From the NCBI GenBank assembly GCA_011947345.1, contig JAAVTG010000675.1:1-64000 (forward strand): 64,000 nt of DNA. Reading direction: 5' to 3'. A program made the position numbers and the translations under genes. Shown one piece after another: positions 40,955 to 51,840 of the stretch (positions are counted from its first letter, which is position 1; the number at the start of each line of letters is the position of its first letter). This DNA comes from Phytophthora quininea. Its lineage: Eukaryota > Oomycota > Peronosporomycetes > Peronosporales > Peronosporaceae. The notes beneath the pieces are model-generated. The model had not been told where the DNA came from. It was given only the letters and a program-made list of their open reading frames with translations, and searched no databases.

Positions 40955-42101
40955 ATGGCCAAGAAAGGTGGCAATGAGATCCAGACGCTCGTCAAAGTGC
41001 TGGAAAAGGGTCACCAGGACAAGCGCGACATCGTCATCGACGACATCATCTCCAACCCCGTGTCCTGCGGCTACCTGCTCGACTTTTGCCAGAAAGGAGT
41101 AAGGCTAACGACCTCGTCTTGTAATGTGCTTTCCTGAGAATTGACAGTATCGTTTGCAGTACTGCGCAGAGAACCTGAACTTCTTCATGGCCGTCGACAA
41201 GTTTAAAGACGAATGCGGGCTGCTGGACTTCCGTGACCCGGAGTCGGTGCAGTCTTGCAAGGAGATGGCCGACCAAATCTGGGCTGATTTCCTGTCGCTC
41301 AACTCGCCCAACGAGGTGAGTCTGCCGTCGGATGACCGCGAGCAGACCAAAGAGCGCATGAAGAGACCGGGCGAGTTCCGCGGCAAGCTCTTCGACGTGG
41401 CCATGCAGGACGCCATCAAGACGCTCCAAAAGACACGCTCATGCGCTTCCTCAAGTCGTCGCAGTACAACGAGATGGCCGTCAAGGTGACGGAAGTGAAC
41501 GACCTGATCGTCAAGAAGCAACTCGACGACAATTCGTATCAGGTGGACATGCCCACAGTCACGACACTCACGGACGACAAGATCGCCAAGACCAACTTCT
41601 CGCTGGACGATATCCTCGGTGACAAAATCCTCTTCCGTGAGATGCTCGACTACCTCGAAAAGAGTACGTTCCGACCTTTTCTAACAGGTCTGCCTGCGAC
41701 CTGATCTAACTCGCTGTTCTTCTTCCTCCGCAGAATTTAAAGCAGAAAACCTCAAGTGCGCTCGGCAGATCCGGCGGTTCGAGGAGTTGGCTCTTGAGGT
41801 CAAGGCCGACGACCTCAAGAACTTTGCGTGGAGTCTCTACCTCTATTTTATTGCGCCCGGCTCGCCCTACGAGGTGTCGTGCACCAACCTGGACCGCAAG
41901 TCGGTGCAGCTTCGCCTGGGTTGTCCCACCAAAACCATGTTCGAGCCCATCAAGGAGAACACGATGCTGGTGCTTAAGCAGGACCACAAGGCGTTCCTGC
42001 AGCAGCTGCAGGCCAAGACGCTCAAGGACCGACTGAAGGCCGAGAAGACCGGCGGCGCCCCGGAGAAGAAGGGCTTCCTCTCCAAGATTAAACTATTCTA
42101 G
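40955..42101 (+). CDS. Tandem RGS-domain protein
   Basis: RGS domains speed GTP hydrolysis on G-alpha subunits. Domain 1 (residues about 25-170) reads NPVSCGYLLDFCQKGYCAEN, LNFFMAVDKFKD, LFDVAMQDAIKTL, DTLMRFLKSSQYNEM, the standard helix order with the AENLNFF core. Domain 2 (about 210 to 345) reads FSLDDILGDKILFREML and FKAENLKCARQIRRFEEL, WSLYLYFIAPGSPYEVSC, and MFEPIKENTMLVLKQDHKAF. The end is basic (KKGFLSKIKLF). Introns at 41099-41159 and 41664-41733 keep the frame. One base is missing at the AAAA run 41428-41431. No membrane helix, GPCR part, DEP or kinase domain is present. The start is the ATG at 40955. Confidence 0.85.
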
Positions 42102-42230
42102 ACAGACCCACAACGTTAGAGAGAACCGATAGTAGCCAACTCACCGCACAAGCATTTATATGCACAGACCCCAGACCGCTTTATTGCTCTCCAGTCGAGG
42201 TCTCTAGAAGTACAGACTCGCTCCCGAGTT

Positions 42231-42800
42231 TCACTGCTGTTTAGTGGCGGCGCTTTGCATCAGTCGCTGCTCGTCGATGGCCACCGCCGCCATCTCCATC
42301 TCGACGTCCTCCAGCAGCGCGCTCACGTGGGCGTCGTCCATCGCCATCTGCTGCTCTGCGCTGTAGAAGGTGTTCAGCACTCCTGTCCCGTCGTCCTCCT
42401 CGGCTGCTTCTTCGTCTTCGTCGTATTCCTCGTCGTCGTCGTCTTCCTCCTCCCCATCGACATCCTCGTCCAGCTCCGCCACCGTGCGCACCACCGGCCC
42501 ACTGCTCAGCGCCTGCTGCGTCACATCCACGGCACCGACAATCTCATCTTCATCCTCGTCGTACACGAAGCGCGTGTGCTTGCCCTGGAAGACGGGCAGG
42601 CCGCTGGCCACGTTGGCCTCGTCCTGGAAGAACTGCGAGCGCTGGCCCAACTCCGGGTGCGCGCGCACGGCCACGTTCAGTCGCTCCACCTCCTGCGTCG
42701 TGAAGTCCACGGCCTGTTGCTCGAACTCTGCGGCCGAGATCTGCTGTGCGAACGTCGAGCGCGGCGCCGACGCGTCGTCCATGGGCTGGTCCGTGTCCAT
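42231..42800 (-). CDS. Unknown acidic protein, 189 aa, intact
   Basis: I do not recognise this gene. It is one unbroken frame with start MDTDQPMDDASAPRS. The first half is mixed (EFEQQAVDFTTQEVERLNVA and FFQDEANVASGLPVFQGKHT). The middle carries two acidic blocks (YDEDEDEIVG and a run of about 25 mostly Asp/Glu residues), and the end is helical (LLEDVEMEMAAVAIDEQRLM). A small nuclear or chaperone-like acidic protein is possible. It shares a 92-bp divergent promoter with the gene at 42893. Confidence 0.6.
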   Translation of the reverse strand: MDTDQPMDDASAPRSTFAQQISAAEFEQQAVDFTTQEVERLNVAVRAHPELGQRSQFFQDEANVASGLPVFQGKHTRFVYDEDEDEIVGAVDVTQQALSSGPVVRTVAELDEDVDGEEEDDDDEEYDEDEEAAEEDDGTGVLNTFYSAEQQMAMDDAHVSALLEDVEMEMAAVAIDEQRLMQSAATKQQ

Positions 42801-42892
42801 GGCAATTTCTGTTGGTTATTGAGTCGCCGTCAAAAGTCGTCGTCTGGTGCTGACTTTTGGGGTGTGCTCTTGAGCCATTGCCAATCAAAACG

Positions 42893-43878
42893 ATGGCGGA
42901 CCGACGGGGCAGCAGCATCGCCGGCGAGGTGGACGCGGCCATCGAGCGCGTGGTGGAGCAGTTTGAGAGCAGCGACCTGGCGCTGCGGCTGGACGTGCTG
43001 CGGGCGCTGAGTGCGCAGGCCAAGCTGGCGTTCGAGACGACGCGTGTGCGGGAGCGGCTGGCGCAGCACCCGTGAGCAGCGACCTGATCTCCGGCGTGAC
43101 ATCGCAAAGCCCCGTGTACAAGTCGCTGGCCGAGAAGCTTACGGTGGACGACAGTACCTGCGACTACGACGCCAAGCGCAACGTGGTGATGCGCACGAGT
43201 GTGCGCTGGACGCTGCCACGACATGTGAGCAGCAACGGAAAGAAGAGCAAGAAGAGGAAGACGGCACAGCAGAAGGAGAAGGAGGCGCTAATTATCAGCT
43301 ACAGATACGAGAGGGCGAGGCAGCAGAAACAGGAAGAAGAAGGCGAAGGGGAGGAGACGCTGCTCCAATTTACAGTCGTGGCAGCCTTCGGAGACGACGA
43401 CTCGAAGCCCCGAGAGCTGCTGCACTTTGAGATGGCATGCGAACATCCATACCCAAAGAGCTACTACGAGGAGATGCAGCAGTTGCCCTCAGATGATGAG
43501 GAAGAGGAGGAGGAAAGGGAAACAGTGAGAAGAAGAGCACGAAGACCAAAGAGCAAGACGACGACGACGTCGACACCAACGACGAGAATCAGGACGAGGC
43601 GTTTGGTGAAGAAGTGCGTGGGTTTCGCTTTGACAATGAGGTGCTGGCAGATATTGGGGCTTGGATGGGCGCTGGAGAGGAGGAGCTGGACCCGGTGGAT
43701 GCGGTCGGATTCTTCATGGCGCTGCCTGTGCACGAGGACGAGTGGCTCATTGACGAACGTGTGTGCGAGATCCTCTTCCAGGGGGGCTTGGTGGTGGTAG
43801 CGATGGCGAAGGTAGCGACGGGGAAACGAGGATGGCGATGTGTCCGATACGGTAGAAGGTGAAGAGGACGCGGACTGA
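42893..43878 (+). CDS. Unknown protein with acidic and basic blocks
   Basis: I do not recognise this gene. ATG 42893 starts MADRRGSSIAGEVDAAIERV, then a helical LALRLDVLRALSAQAKLAF. One frame change near 43070 gives SDLISGVTSQSPVYKSLAEK, a Lys-rich block, then a likely beta-rich part: LLQFTVVAAFGDDDSKPREL, LHFEMACEHPYPKSYYEEM. A second change near 43530 gives FRFDNEVLADIGAWMGAGEE, ELDPVDAVGFFMALPVHEDE and WLIDERVCEILF. It ends in an acidic tail VSDTVEGEEDAD. The core looks conserved rather than random. The 92-bp divergent spacing to the acidic gene suggests co-expression. Confidence 0.5.
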
Positions 43879-44095
43879 GCGTTGGTTCGCTTGGATATAG
43901 AGCGCCTACAACGACGTAATATAGCTAGGGTCACCGCTGAGAGCAATACGCGAGTGCTGTGTTGGTGAGCCATTTGCTGCTGGTGTCGGCGCTGTCACTT
44001 CGCGCTATTTTCACAAGCACCGAATCGTTCGTTTCGCTTAATCTCAACTGGAGCTGGTCGTCCGCAGTGTTGATCTGTGGGTCTGAAGACACAGC

Positions 44096-47000
44096 ATGGC
44101 GGCAGGAAGGCCATTACGACCGCAGAGCCGGTATCAAGGCGCAAAGCAGTCTCGCAGAAGACCCCCACTCCAACGAGAGACGATTCGGTGGATGATCTTT
44201 ACGAAAACAACGCGTTCGGGGACGACGACCAAGAGCTCGAAATTGCAACCTCTCGAAGCGAACGAGGAGAGAAGAGGACACAGCGTCCCCCAGAGCAGCA
44301 AGAGCCGAAAAGCTCTACCAGCGGAAACAAGGTGCAATTCGACGTGTGGGTGGCACGCAAAGACAAATACGAGCGCATGGCTCGTGCACTGTCCCAACTC
44401 GACTCAGCTCGCGCTGGCGATGAGGAATCGTGGCTGGAAGTTGCGGTCGCGCTTGCAGCTACCGATTGCCAACTCAAGACGGGTAAGACGTCAGCTTGTG
44501 ACTGCCCAGGGGTCTGCCGAGAGCCTGAGCACTCTGTGGTGAGGCAGCGCACACGCTGTCAGTGCCCCGCACGTAAATGCTCGTTGTGTAGACGCTGTGT
44601 GGGCACAACGCCAGGCTCAATTTCTCCGAAAATGCTGGCAGTGTTGGAGCCTTACCGACAAGCTTTAAACGAGTCCTCGGACAGTACCAAAGTGATGCTG
44701 GATCTCGCGTCGATGCTTGTTCGAACGGGTGAGGGTCAAAATTTGAACCTGGACGATGGAGCAAGCATACGGGTCACTACGGCGGCCTTCCGAATGGCGC
44801 AGGCTGTGCTCGCGCAATGCAGTGTTTTGGAATTCCCCGAGGGTGTGAAACTGCAGCGACCGTGCGAGTGCCCCGTGCGGTCGCTTGGGGACCTGTGGGT
44901 CAAATGGACTACGAAAAACCACACCTTCTCACGTGTGCCGCTTACCGAGGACGAGGCTAAGCAATTCTCTGCAGGAACCCGGCAGATGATGGAACAGGAT
45001 AAAGATGAAGACGGCGGACTGGTTTATTTCATGACACTCAAATGGCATGCAGCGGCAAAGCCGCAGAAGGGCGACACAGCGAAGATTGCGGCTCGCCGAA
45101 TGCTCACCGCTGACCAAAAGAAGCAGAACTCGTTCTTTTGGGCTTGTGCAAGAAGTACTGGCAAAGGCGCAACTCCGCGTTGCTGACCACCTACAGAAAA
45201 CGCTAGCAATAGCTGCTGAAAGAAATGTTGGAAAGAGCTCGGAGGAGTTGGAGATGCAGGCTCTGAATCGCCTGGGAGTCAAGCGCATGCTCCAATGGCT
45301 GGAGGAAGATGCGGAAGCTGTGGAGAATGCGCGTCTTGAAGAGGCCCGAGAAAAGGCGGAGGGCGGGATCGTAGCGCACAACGCCTGGGTTCGTCGGAAA
45401 GACCGCCTACGAATTCGGCTGCCGTCCCAGGATGCAGGTGAGAAAGTCAAGGGTTCTCGGGATGCACCACCACCTCGGTTTGACTTTTCGTTGGGCTCTG
45501 GCGTCGTGCGTCATAAGCAACCATGCCGCCCGCCGAGCTCCACTGCAGAGCTGATGCGCAATAGTGGCCTCAAATACGTGCACGCAATGAGCGAAGGCTT
45601 CCAGGGTCGCGGTGGGGATTTGGAAAAGAGTCGCCAACTCCTCGTTCAAAAGGGCCACGTGCTGAAGGACAACTTTGATCAGGACGGGGGTGACGATGAC
45701 GATGACCCGGATTCACGGCCATTCTCAAAGGACCGGTACCTGTTTGAACGCCGCAACAACCCCGCGCTGCGCGGTAAGCTTGAGGGTGACCGTCGCCGAC
45801 GCGAGCAAAGTCGTGACAGCTACGCAGCCTGGGTAGCTCACAAGGCGATGCGGGATAAGGCAGTCAAGTTTCTGGAGCACCTTCCACCCCCGCGGGAGGG
45901 CGACGATGATCCCATAATTGACAACAACGACAGCTACGGAGATGACTACGAAAATGACGAGGACTCTGGTCGCGGGTTAAGCGGGACCCCGGCGATGGTG
46001 CGGTGGGAAGAAGTTGGCAAGGCGCTCAAGGCTATTGACCGGACGCTGTTGGATGCGTGGATTCGTTGGAGCCGAGGGTTTCGTGGGGCTGGGCGGTGCC
46101 GTGCACTATGGGAGAGTTTTGCTCCCGTGAGCTGCGACGTTCACTGTGCGTCTTCACCGTTGCGTGATGTTTTCCTTAAGCTTTTGCATCGGCCCTCTGG
46201 TGTGAACTACCGCCAGGCTTGCATTGAATTTTGCTCACGAAAACACAAGCAAGCGCTAGCACGTGGCGATGCTGTTGATGAGAATGGCGAAGAGCTCGAC
46301 GAGGAATTAGAGGAATCGAAGCTAATCACTCGGTATGGCTTCGTGGCAGGCCGTGAACTGTCAACTCTTCTCCGGGGTCTGGGCGTTGTGATGCTACCAG
46401 AGGAGATTCAACGGCTGCTCGAGTTCTTCGCTGATGCAGAGGAAACTCCATCTGAGAGCCAAGCGGTGCGGGTTAAGCTCGATGCATTCCTCACAGTGGT
46501 CGGCGATGAACGCCGTGCGTTGTGTCGCGGTGACACGGATCAACTGCTGAGCAAAGTTTGCATGTGGGAGACAGTTTGCCATGAATGCGGCATGCTGAAT
46601 GCTTTCCAGCTTGTGCTAGGCACGGAAGGCTCGAGCCGCCGACGTCGAGCTGAGCTCCCAGGTCACGCGCGCAGACGTGAGCAAAGCGGTGGTAGGTTTA
46701 CGTGCTGCCCCGAAAGTGATATGACTGCAGTGCGCAGCATAGCTCCACGCTGTTGTGCCTTTGCTCAGTGGGATGATAGCCAAGCCGCGCCATTCCTCAA
46801 AAGCTGGAGCTTTGGTCGGCGGTCCCGCGAGAGCAGCACGTGCTGCGCGAGTTGGTAACGTCGGGGCAGCCGCCGAGTATCCCCATGCTGGAGCGAGACG
46901 ATGAGGACGATGCGCTTGATTTAACGACAATGCTGCGATTAAAGTGGAGAATGCCGACCGATGGAAATGGCGGAGCGCCAGCCTTCTATCAACTCGAGAC

Positions 47001-49406
47001 GGCGGGTGCAGAGGGGTCGGTCGATTTTCGAGTAAGCGCTTATCACGAAATATGCCGCGACCCGAAGGACTTCGCGGACAATGATGGCGTGCCGCGCGGG
47101 TCATTTACGGTAATGGGGCTCACACCTAACACCAAGTATGCTTTCCGGGTTCGCGCGCTCAACGGATTTGGTGCGGGGTCTTACACTTTTTCGTACTTCA
47201 CAACGGCGCCGTCTCGGCCAGCTGAGCCGCTCGCCGTTGTGGTGGGTCCGCACAGTGTCAAGCTGGCATGGGAAACTTCTTCGTACTACACGCGCCGCCT
47301 GCGAGAACTGGAAGAAGTTTTCCACGAGGCGGACGCTGATGGCAATGGCCGCATCTCGCGCGACGAGTTCATGGAAGAGATCGAGCGTCGCAAGCCCAAA
47401 CTCGTCGCTTTTCTCCAGCAAACTACAATCGCGTCTGGGAAATCGGGAAGCGGCGGTGCGGCTCCGTTGAGTGTGTTTGATGCGATCGAGACTGACGACA
47501 ACGAGAGCATATCTTGGGACGAGTTCCTGCGCTTCTTCATGGGGTTCTTGAGCAGTCCGAAACAGCTTCACGGAGCTCTCGAGTGTCTAAGTCGACTTCA
47601 ACGACCGACAGCTCTCGTCGGCGGTCCCTCAGTGGTTCTTCGTCGACTCGTTCTCTTCAGAAAGGTGCAAAGCGGACGCCTAGGAGTGGTGCTGCTAGCG
47701 CATCGTGTCGGTACATTTTGAAACAGTGCTCAAACGAGTCTGCAGGCGAATACGTGGAGATTTACCGTGGCACCGCGCCGCGCTTTGAAGTACTCGGGCT
47801 CCACAGCGGTAGCACGTACCAATTCCGCGTGCAGGCAATTAATGCGGAAGGTCGTGCTAGCCTCCACAGCGAGGCAGTGGTCGTGAACACTCTGCTGGCT
47901 ACGCCTACGCCACCATCACTAAACGCGACGATGCTCGAGCCTGCCGTGCAGAGTAGCGCCGTGCTACTTCGATGGGCAGTAGCAAATGCCCGTCCACACC
48001 TCTCGCCTGGAGCTTTACGAGCTCCCAATGGTGCTGATGACCAAGTATCCCGCCTGTTGAAGGAATGGGCCCAGGAGACGAGTCTCGACGACGGCGGTGT
48101 GGATTTCAAGGCTCGTTTTATCGCTATGATGTCGATGGTAGCGGGTACCTGGAACTGCCCGAGTTTCAGACGCTGTTGAGCGAGTTAGGTGTGCCGCCGA
48201 CACCCGAACGCCTCGCTGCATACCTGGCAGCCTTTGACCTCGACTCCGACGGCAAGATTTCGTACGCGGAGTTTGCACGCTGGTGGACCCAACCTGATGT
48301 GCAATATGTGCTGAAGCGTGACGATGGCAGTCGCGACGGCGAGGAAGGCGAGTCTACTCAAGCCGATCAAATGCGACTCGTTTGCTATCGTGGTAGTGAA
48401 CCTGGAACTATCGTGAGTGGTCTAGAGCCCAACACTCGCTACCACTTCCGGCTGCGGTTGGTAGGCGCACATGCATCTAGCGCTTTGAGCGAGGCACTCG
48501 CAATTTGCACAGCGCCTAGTGCTCCCACGTGTGCCGGACGCGTCGAAGCAGGTCATGATAGTGCTACGATTCGCTGGCACCCGGGACCTGGCGGCGCAGC
48601 GCGATACGCCGTGGACTGTAAACGCATCGAGACATTGACCCCACGAGCGAATAACTCCAACGATGGTCCAAGTGATTGGCGTCGCGTGTACGAAGGTCGC
48701 GAACCGTTAGCCTACATTCGCGATCTACAGCCCGACACGGTGTATAGATTTCGCGTCTTCGCACTGAACAGCGATGGGGTTGCTGGTGCTCAGTCGATGG
48801 TCTCTCAGGTGTGCACAACGAGCAGAGAGGAATCGCAACGACGAACTCGACTAGCCAGGCGACCCGCAGGCGCAGCAGACTTCTTCCCTATTGAGTGCGG
48901 ACCGGAAGAAGGGGACTTGGTGCTTGGCGACACAGTGCTCTTTGCGAACGGCTCATGCGCCGTAACACAGATAGCGATCGCGCGTATGGGAGCAGCTCGG
49001 GCTTGGCGCAGGCATCGATTTACTCGGCGACTAGCTCTACAGGTGGAGCTGAAGCTGTTGGTGAGCGCACAGTCGCTGCGAAAGTTGTGGGGATATCTCG
49101 GCATCCTCGCCACGGCAACGTTCTAGCACTCACCGTCGTCTGGAGCACCGTGCAGCTGTACAACGTCGACGTCTCGGCGACAACTTCCAACGTGGTGGCT
49201 TTAGCATTAGCGGAAGAAAGCGGACGACTTCGATCCACACGTCGAGCCGAGAGCTGACAACGATGGCGTCGCAAACTGCGTCAAGCTACGCACTTGCTGC
49301 AGACCTTAAAATTTCTCGGCCAGAGCGGAACTTGTACCGCTTCGACACGTTCCGCGCTGAATGGGAAGATGAAGCAGCACGGTATGCTAGCACTTGGGAC
49401 AGATAA
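44096..49406 (+). CDS. Large fibronectin-III / EF-hand protein
   Basis: This locus encodes about 1,750 residues if single-base breaks near 44105, 45190, 46620, 47590, 48100 and 48960 are bridged. The N-terminal 850 residues are charged and helical, with two Cys-rich patches (CDCPGVCREPEH, CQCPARKCSLCRRC) and a conserved YAAWVAHKAMRDKAVKFLEHL segment. The C-terminal half alternates at least four FN3 modules (GLTPNTKYAFRVRALNGFG, GLHSGSTYQFRVQAINAEG, GLEPNTRYHFRLRLVG, DLQPDTVYRFRVFALNSDG) with EF-hands. The EF-hands include EADADGNGRISRDEF, ETDDNESISWDEF, DVDGSGYLELPEF and DLDSDGKISYAEF. No signal peptide or membrane helix is seen, so it is probably an intracellular Ca2+-responsive scaffold. 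The end is either TGA 49255-49257 or, in a better reading (LYRFDTFRAEWEDEAARY), TAA 49404-49406. Confidence 0.7.
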
Positions 49407-49443
49407 GAGGAAAGCAATAGGCATGGCAAAAAAATCGTGAAGT

Positions 49444-51718
49444 CTATTTAGTGAGCTGGATGTCGCGAATAAGCTCGCACAGCTCGTCATCGACATAGCG
49501 CGGAGCATTGTGGGCCTTGCCGCGTCGATGTCCTTGGTCATGAAGCTGCTGGAGTAGAGTTTTAGCATCGGGCTCCTTTCCGTCAGACTTGCGGACGAAA
49601 ACGACACTGTTGACGTCCTGCTCGCTCGGCTTCAGCACCAGTACTGCCTTTGAACCGGAGAAAGCGCGCTGTAGCCGCACAAGGATATCCTTGTACAGTG
49701 TACTGTCACGGCAGGACACATTAATCAGCAACACGCCGCGAGGAGCGAGCAACGTGTAAACGTGCGATAGAAATCTCTCCTCCACAAAACTGACAGGTGG
49801 GCAGCTCATACCAACGTCACGCTGCTTGGCATCAACATCCACAATGATCGAGTCGAAGCTTGGTCGCTCGGAGGTGTCGGACTGCTGCGCCACGTACTCT
49901 AGTGCATCACCGACAACCACACGCATGCGCTCGTCCTGGCGGAAACCAAAGTACTGTTCGGCCACAGTCACGATCGTCGGGTCCAGCTCACATGCTGTCA
50001 CATCCATCCCAGGAACGTTGTCGTGCAGGTATTGTGCAAGACAACCACCACCAAGACCCAGCACCAATGTGCGGTGAAGCGCTTCTGATGACATTCTTGA
50101 GGATAGCGAGGCAGCGTGCAGCGACGCCACCATGCCCTTGTGGTACTCAAATGCCAAGTACGAGGTATCAACGCCTGCCTGCCTCGCTTGGGCCTTCTTT
50201 TTCTTCTTCTGGGCTTTCTTTTGTTGTGTTTCTTCCTCCTGGCTGCCGCTGCAGCCTCCTCGGGTGTTAGCGCTGAGTTATCCACAATAGGTGAAGTAGT
50301 CTCGACCGGAGCAACTGCAGGAGTAGGAGCAGAACTGCCGCTAGCAAGCAATTTCACCTCACTCTGAATGACATTCGTGTTGCTCAGGAACACAAGACGA
50401 CGGAGCTTCTCGTTGTCTTCCTGCACCTCCTCCACGAAGAAAGCGCCACTAAGCGCAGACGTACCTTGGTGCACGACATTACGCGCACCCAAACCTTCCT
50501 CGACAGTCAAGTACGGGATCTGTTCGTCGGCACCAAGTGTGTCGGGTGCCAGCTCCAGTACCTTGGCGTTCAGCTCCTCTTGGACCTTTGCAGTGCTCTC
50601 GAACGCGTGGCCACCACGACCTAGAGCAACAAGAATGAGTCGACTGAAGCCAGCACCAGCTGCAAGTTCGTTGGCTCCTTCTTCAGTCGAGAACATCCAC
50701 TCGTGCTCACGGCCCTGTGGGATCAGGAAGACTGCACAGCTGCCGTTGGGACCACGCAGACTCGCGTCCACCAAACGTAGCGTGAAGCGCGGATTCACCT
50801 GTGCGTCGACACCGCCACTATACACTCCCTTGGTCGCATCCTTCTCGTCGTTGGCAATGAGCTCCACGATCTCCTGTCGTCCGACCTTCAGCTGGCGCAA
50901 CGCCGCCTGTGTCATGGCGAACCACTGCGTGGCCTCCACCTCGTGGGTGAGCCATTGCTGCCTCGCCTCGCCTGAGTCGTTGACAAACTGCTTGGCATTG
51001 TACTGCGCCTTGCGAGCGGCCTTGCTGTCCCCCTTGGGGCACTTGAGTGCGGCGGCCAGGAACGGCGCGAAAGGTTTCCTCGCCTCCCGCGGGAGCTCCT
51101 GCACCCCCACGGCCCAGTTGGTCTTGTCCGAAACTTCTGTTGCGTCCCCAACACTGAAGAACCGCAGCAAGTGCTGAAGGATAAAGTCTTGCGCCATGGT
51201 GACGCAGCAGTAGCGACCGCCGGGCGCCAGCACGCGTCGCACCTCCTGCAGCATCTTGGTGGCGTCCTGCTTGATCTCCTCCGTGTCTTCCGCCATCAAC
51301 GCGTCCAACGCGCCCTTGTCCACCACCAGGTCGAAGCTGCCGCTCTCCACCTGCTCCATGCGAGTCATGTCCATCACCTCCCAGCGCAGCGACGGGTGCT
51401 TGCGCCGCATCTCGTCGATCACGCGCTCGCTGAAGTCCACGCTCAGCAGCTGCGAGAAGCCGTCGGCCGCCAGGTCCGCACTCAGCGCCGAGTTACCGCA
51501 GCCCACCACCAGCACGCGCACTTGGGCTTTGAGCCGGCGCAGTAGCGATGGCGGAGCGTCATCGGGAGGCCCAGCAGAGCCTGCAGTGCGTCGCGAATGG
51601 ACGAGTAGTCGCCGTACCACTCGAAGGCCTTCTCGCCACGCTTCTGGAAGAACCCGTCCCAGTACTCCTGCTTGCGGAAGTCCTCCGCCTGGCGCGGCAG
51701 CAGCTCGTGCTGGCTCAT
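49444..51718 (-). CDS. METTL13: METTL13-type eEF1A lysine/N-terminal methyltransferase
   Basis: In animals METTL13 uses two SAM-dependent domains to methylate the N-terminus and Lys55 of eEF1A. Domain 1 starts at ATG 51718 with LLPRQAEDFRKQEYWDGFFQ and RGEKAFEWYGDY, then VRVLVVGCGNSALSADL (SAM motif I), VIDEMRRKHPSLRWEVMDMT and DLVVDKGALDALM. Domain 2 has TLVLGLGGGCLAQYLHD, VTACELDPTIVTVAEQYFGF, MRVVVGDALEYV and FDSIIVDVDAKQ, the spermidine-synthase-like fold of the family. A Lys-rich linker joins them. Breaks near 51545 and 50205 split the frame. The protein of about 750 residues is a normal size. It ends DIQLTK at 49444, convergent with the FN3/EF-hand gene (37 bp). Upstream, 122 bp separate it from eRF3 copy 1. 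Confidence 0.9.
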
Positions 51719-51818
51719 GGCTTCAATGATAATCAATGGAGCGCAGGCCGAGCTGTCGAATCGTACTTAGAAAGGACCATACTCGGTTCAAGTGGTTTCC
51801 GCAGTTGGTCCCATCCCG

Positions 51819-51835
51819 ACTCATTTCATCGCCAG
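51819..51835 (+). promoter_or_regulatory. Possible initiator between METTL13 and eRF3 copy 1
   Basis: ACTCATTTCATCGCCAG resembles the oomycete initiator core (CTCATTT) and lies just upstream of the ATG at 51841, inside the 122-bp divergent spacer. This would give a very short 5' leader. Motif match only. Confidence 0.3.
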
Positions 51836-51840
51836 CCACC

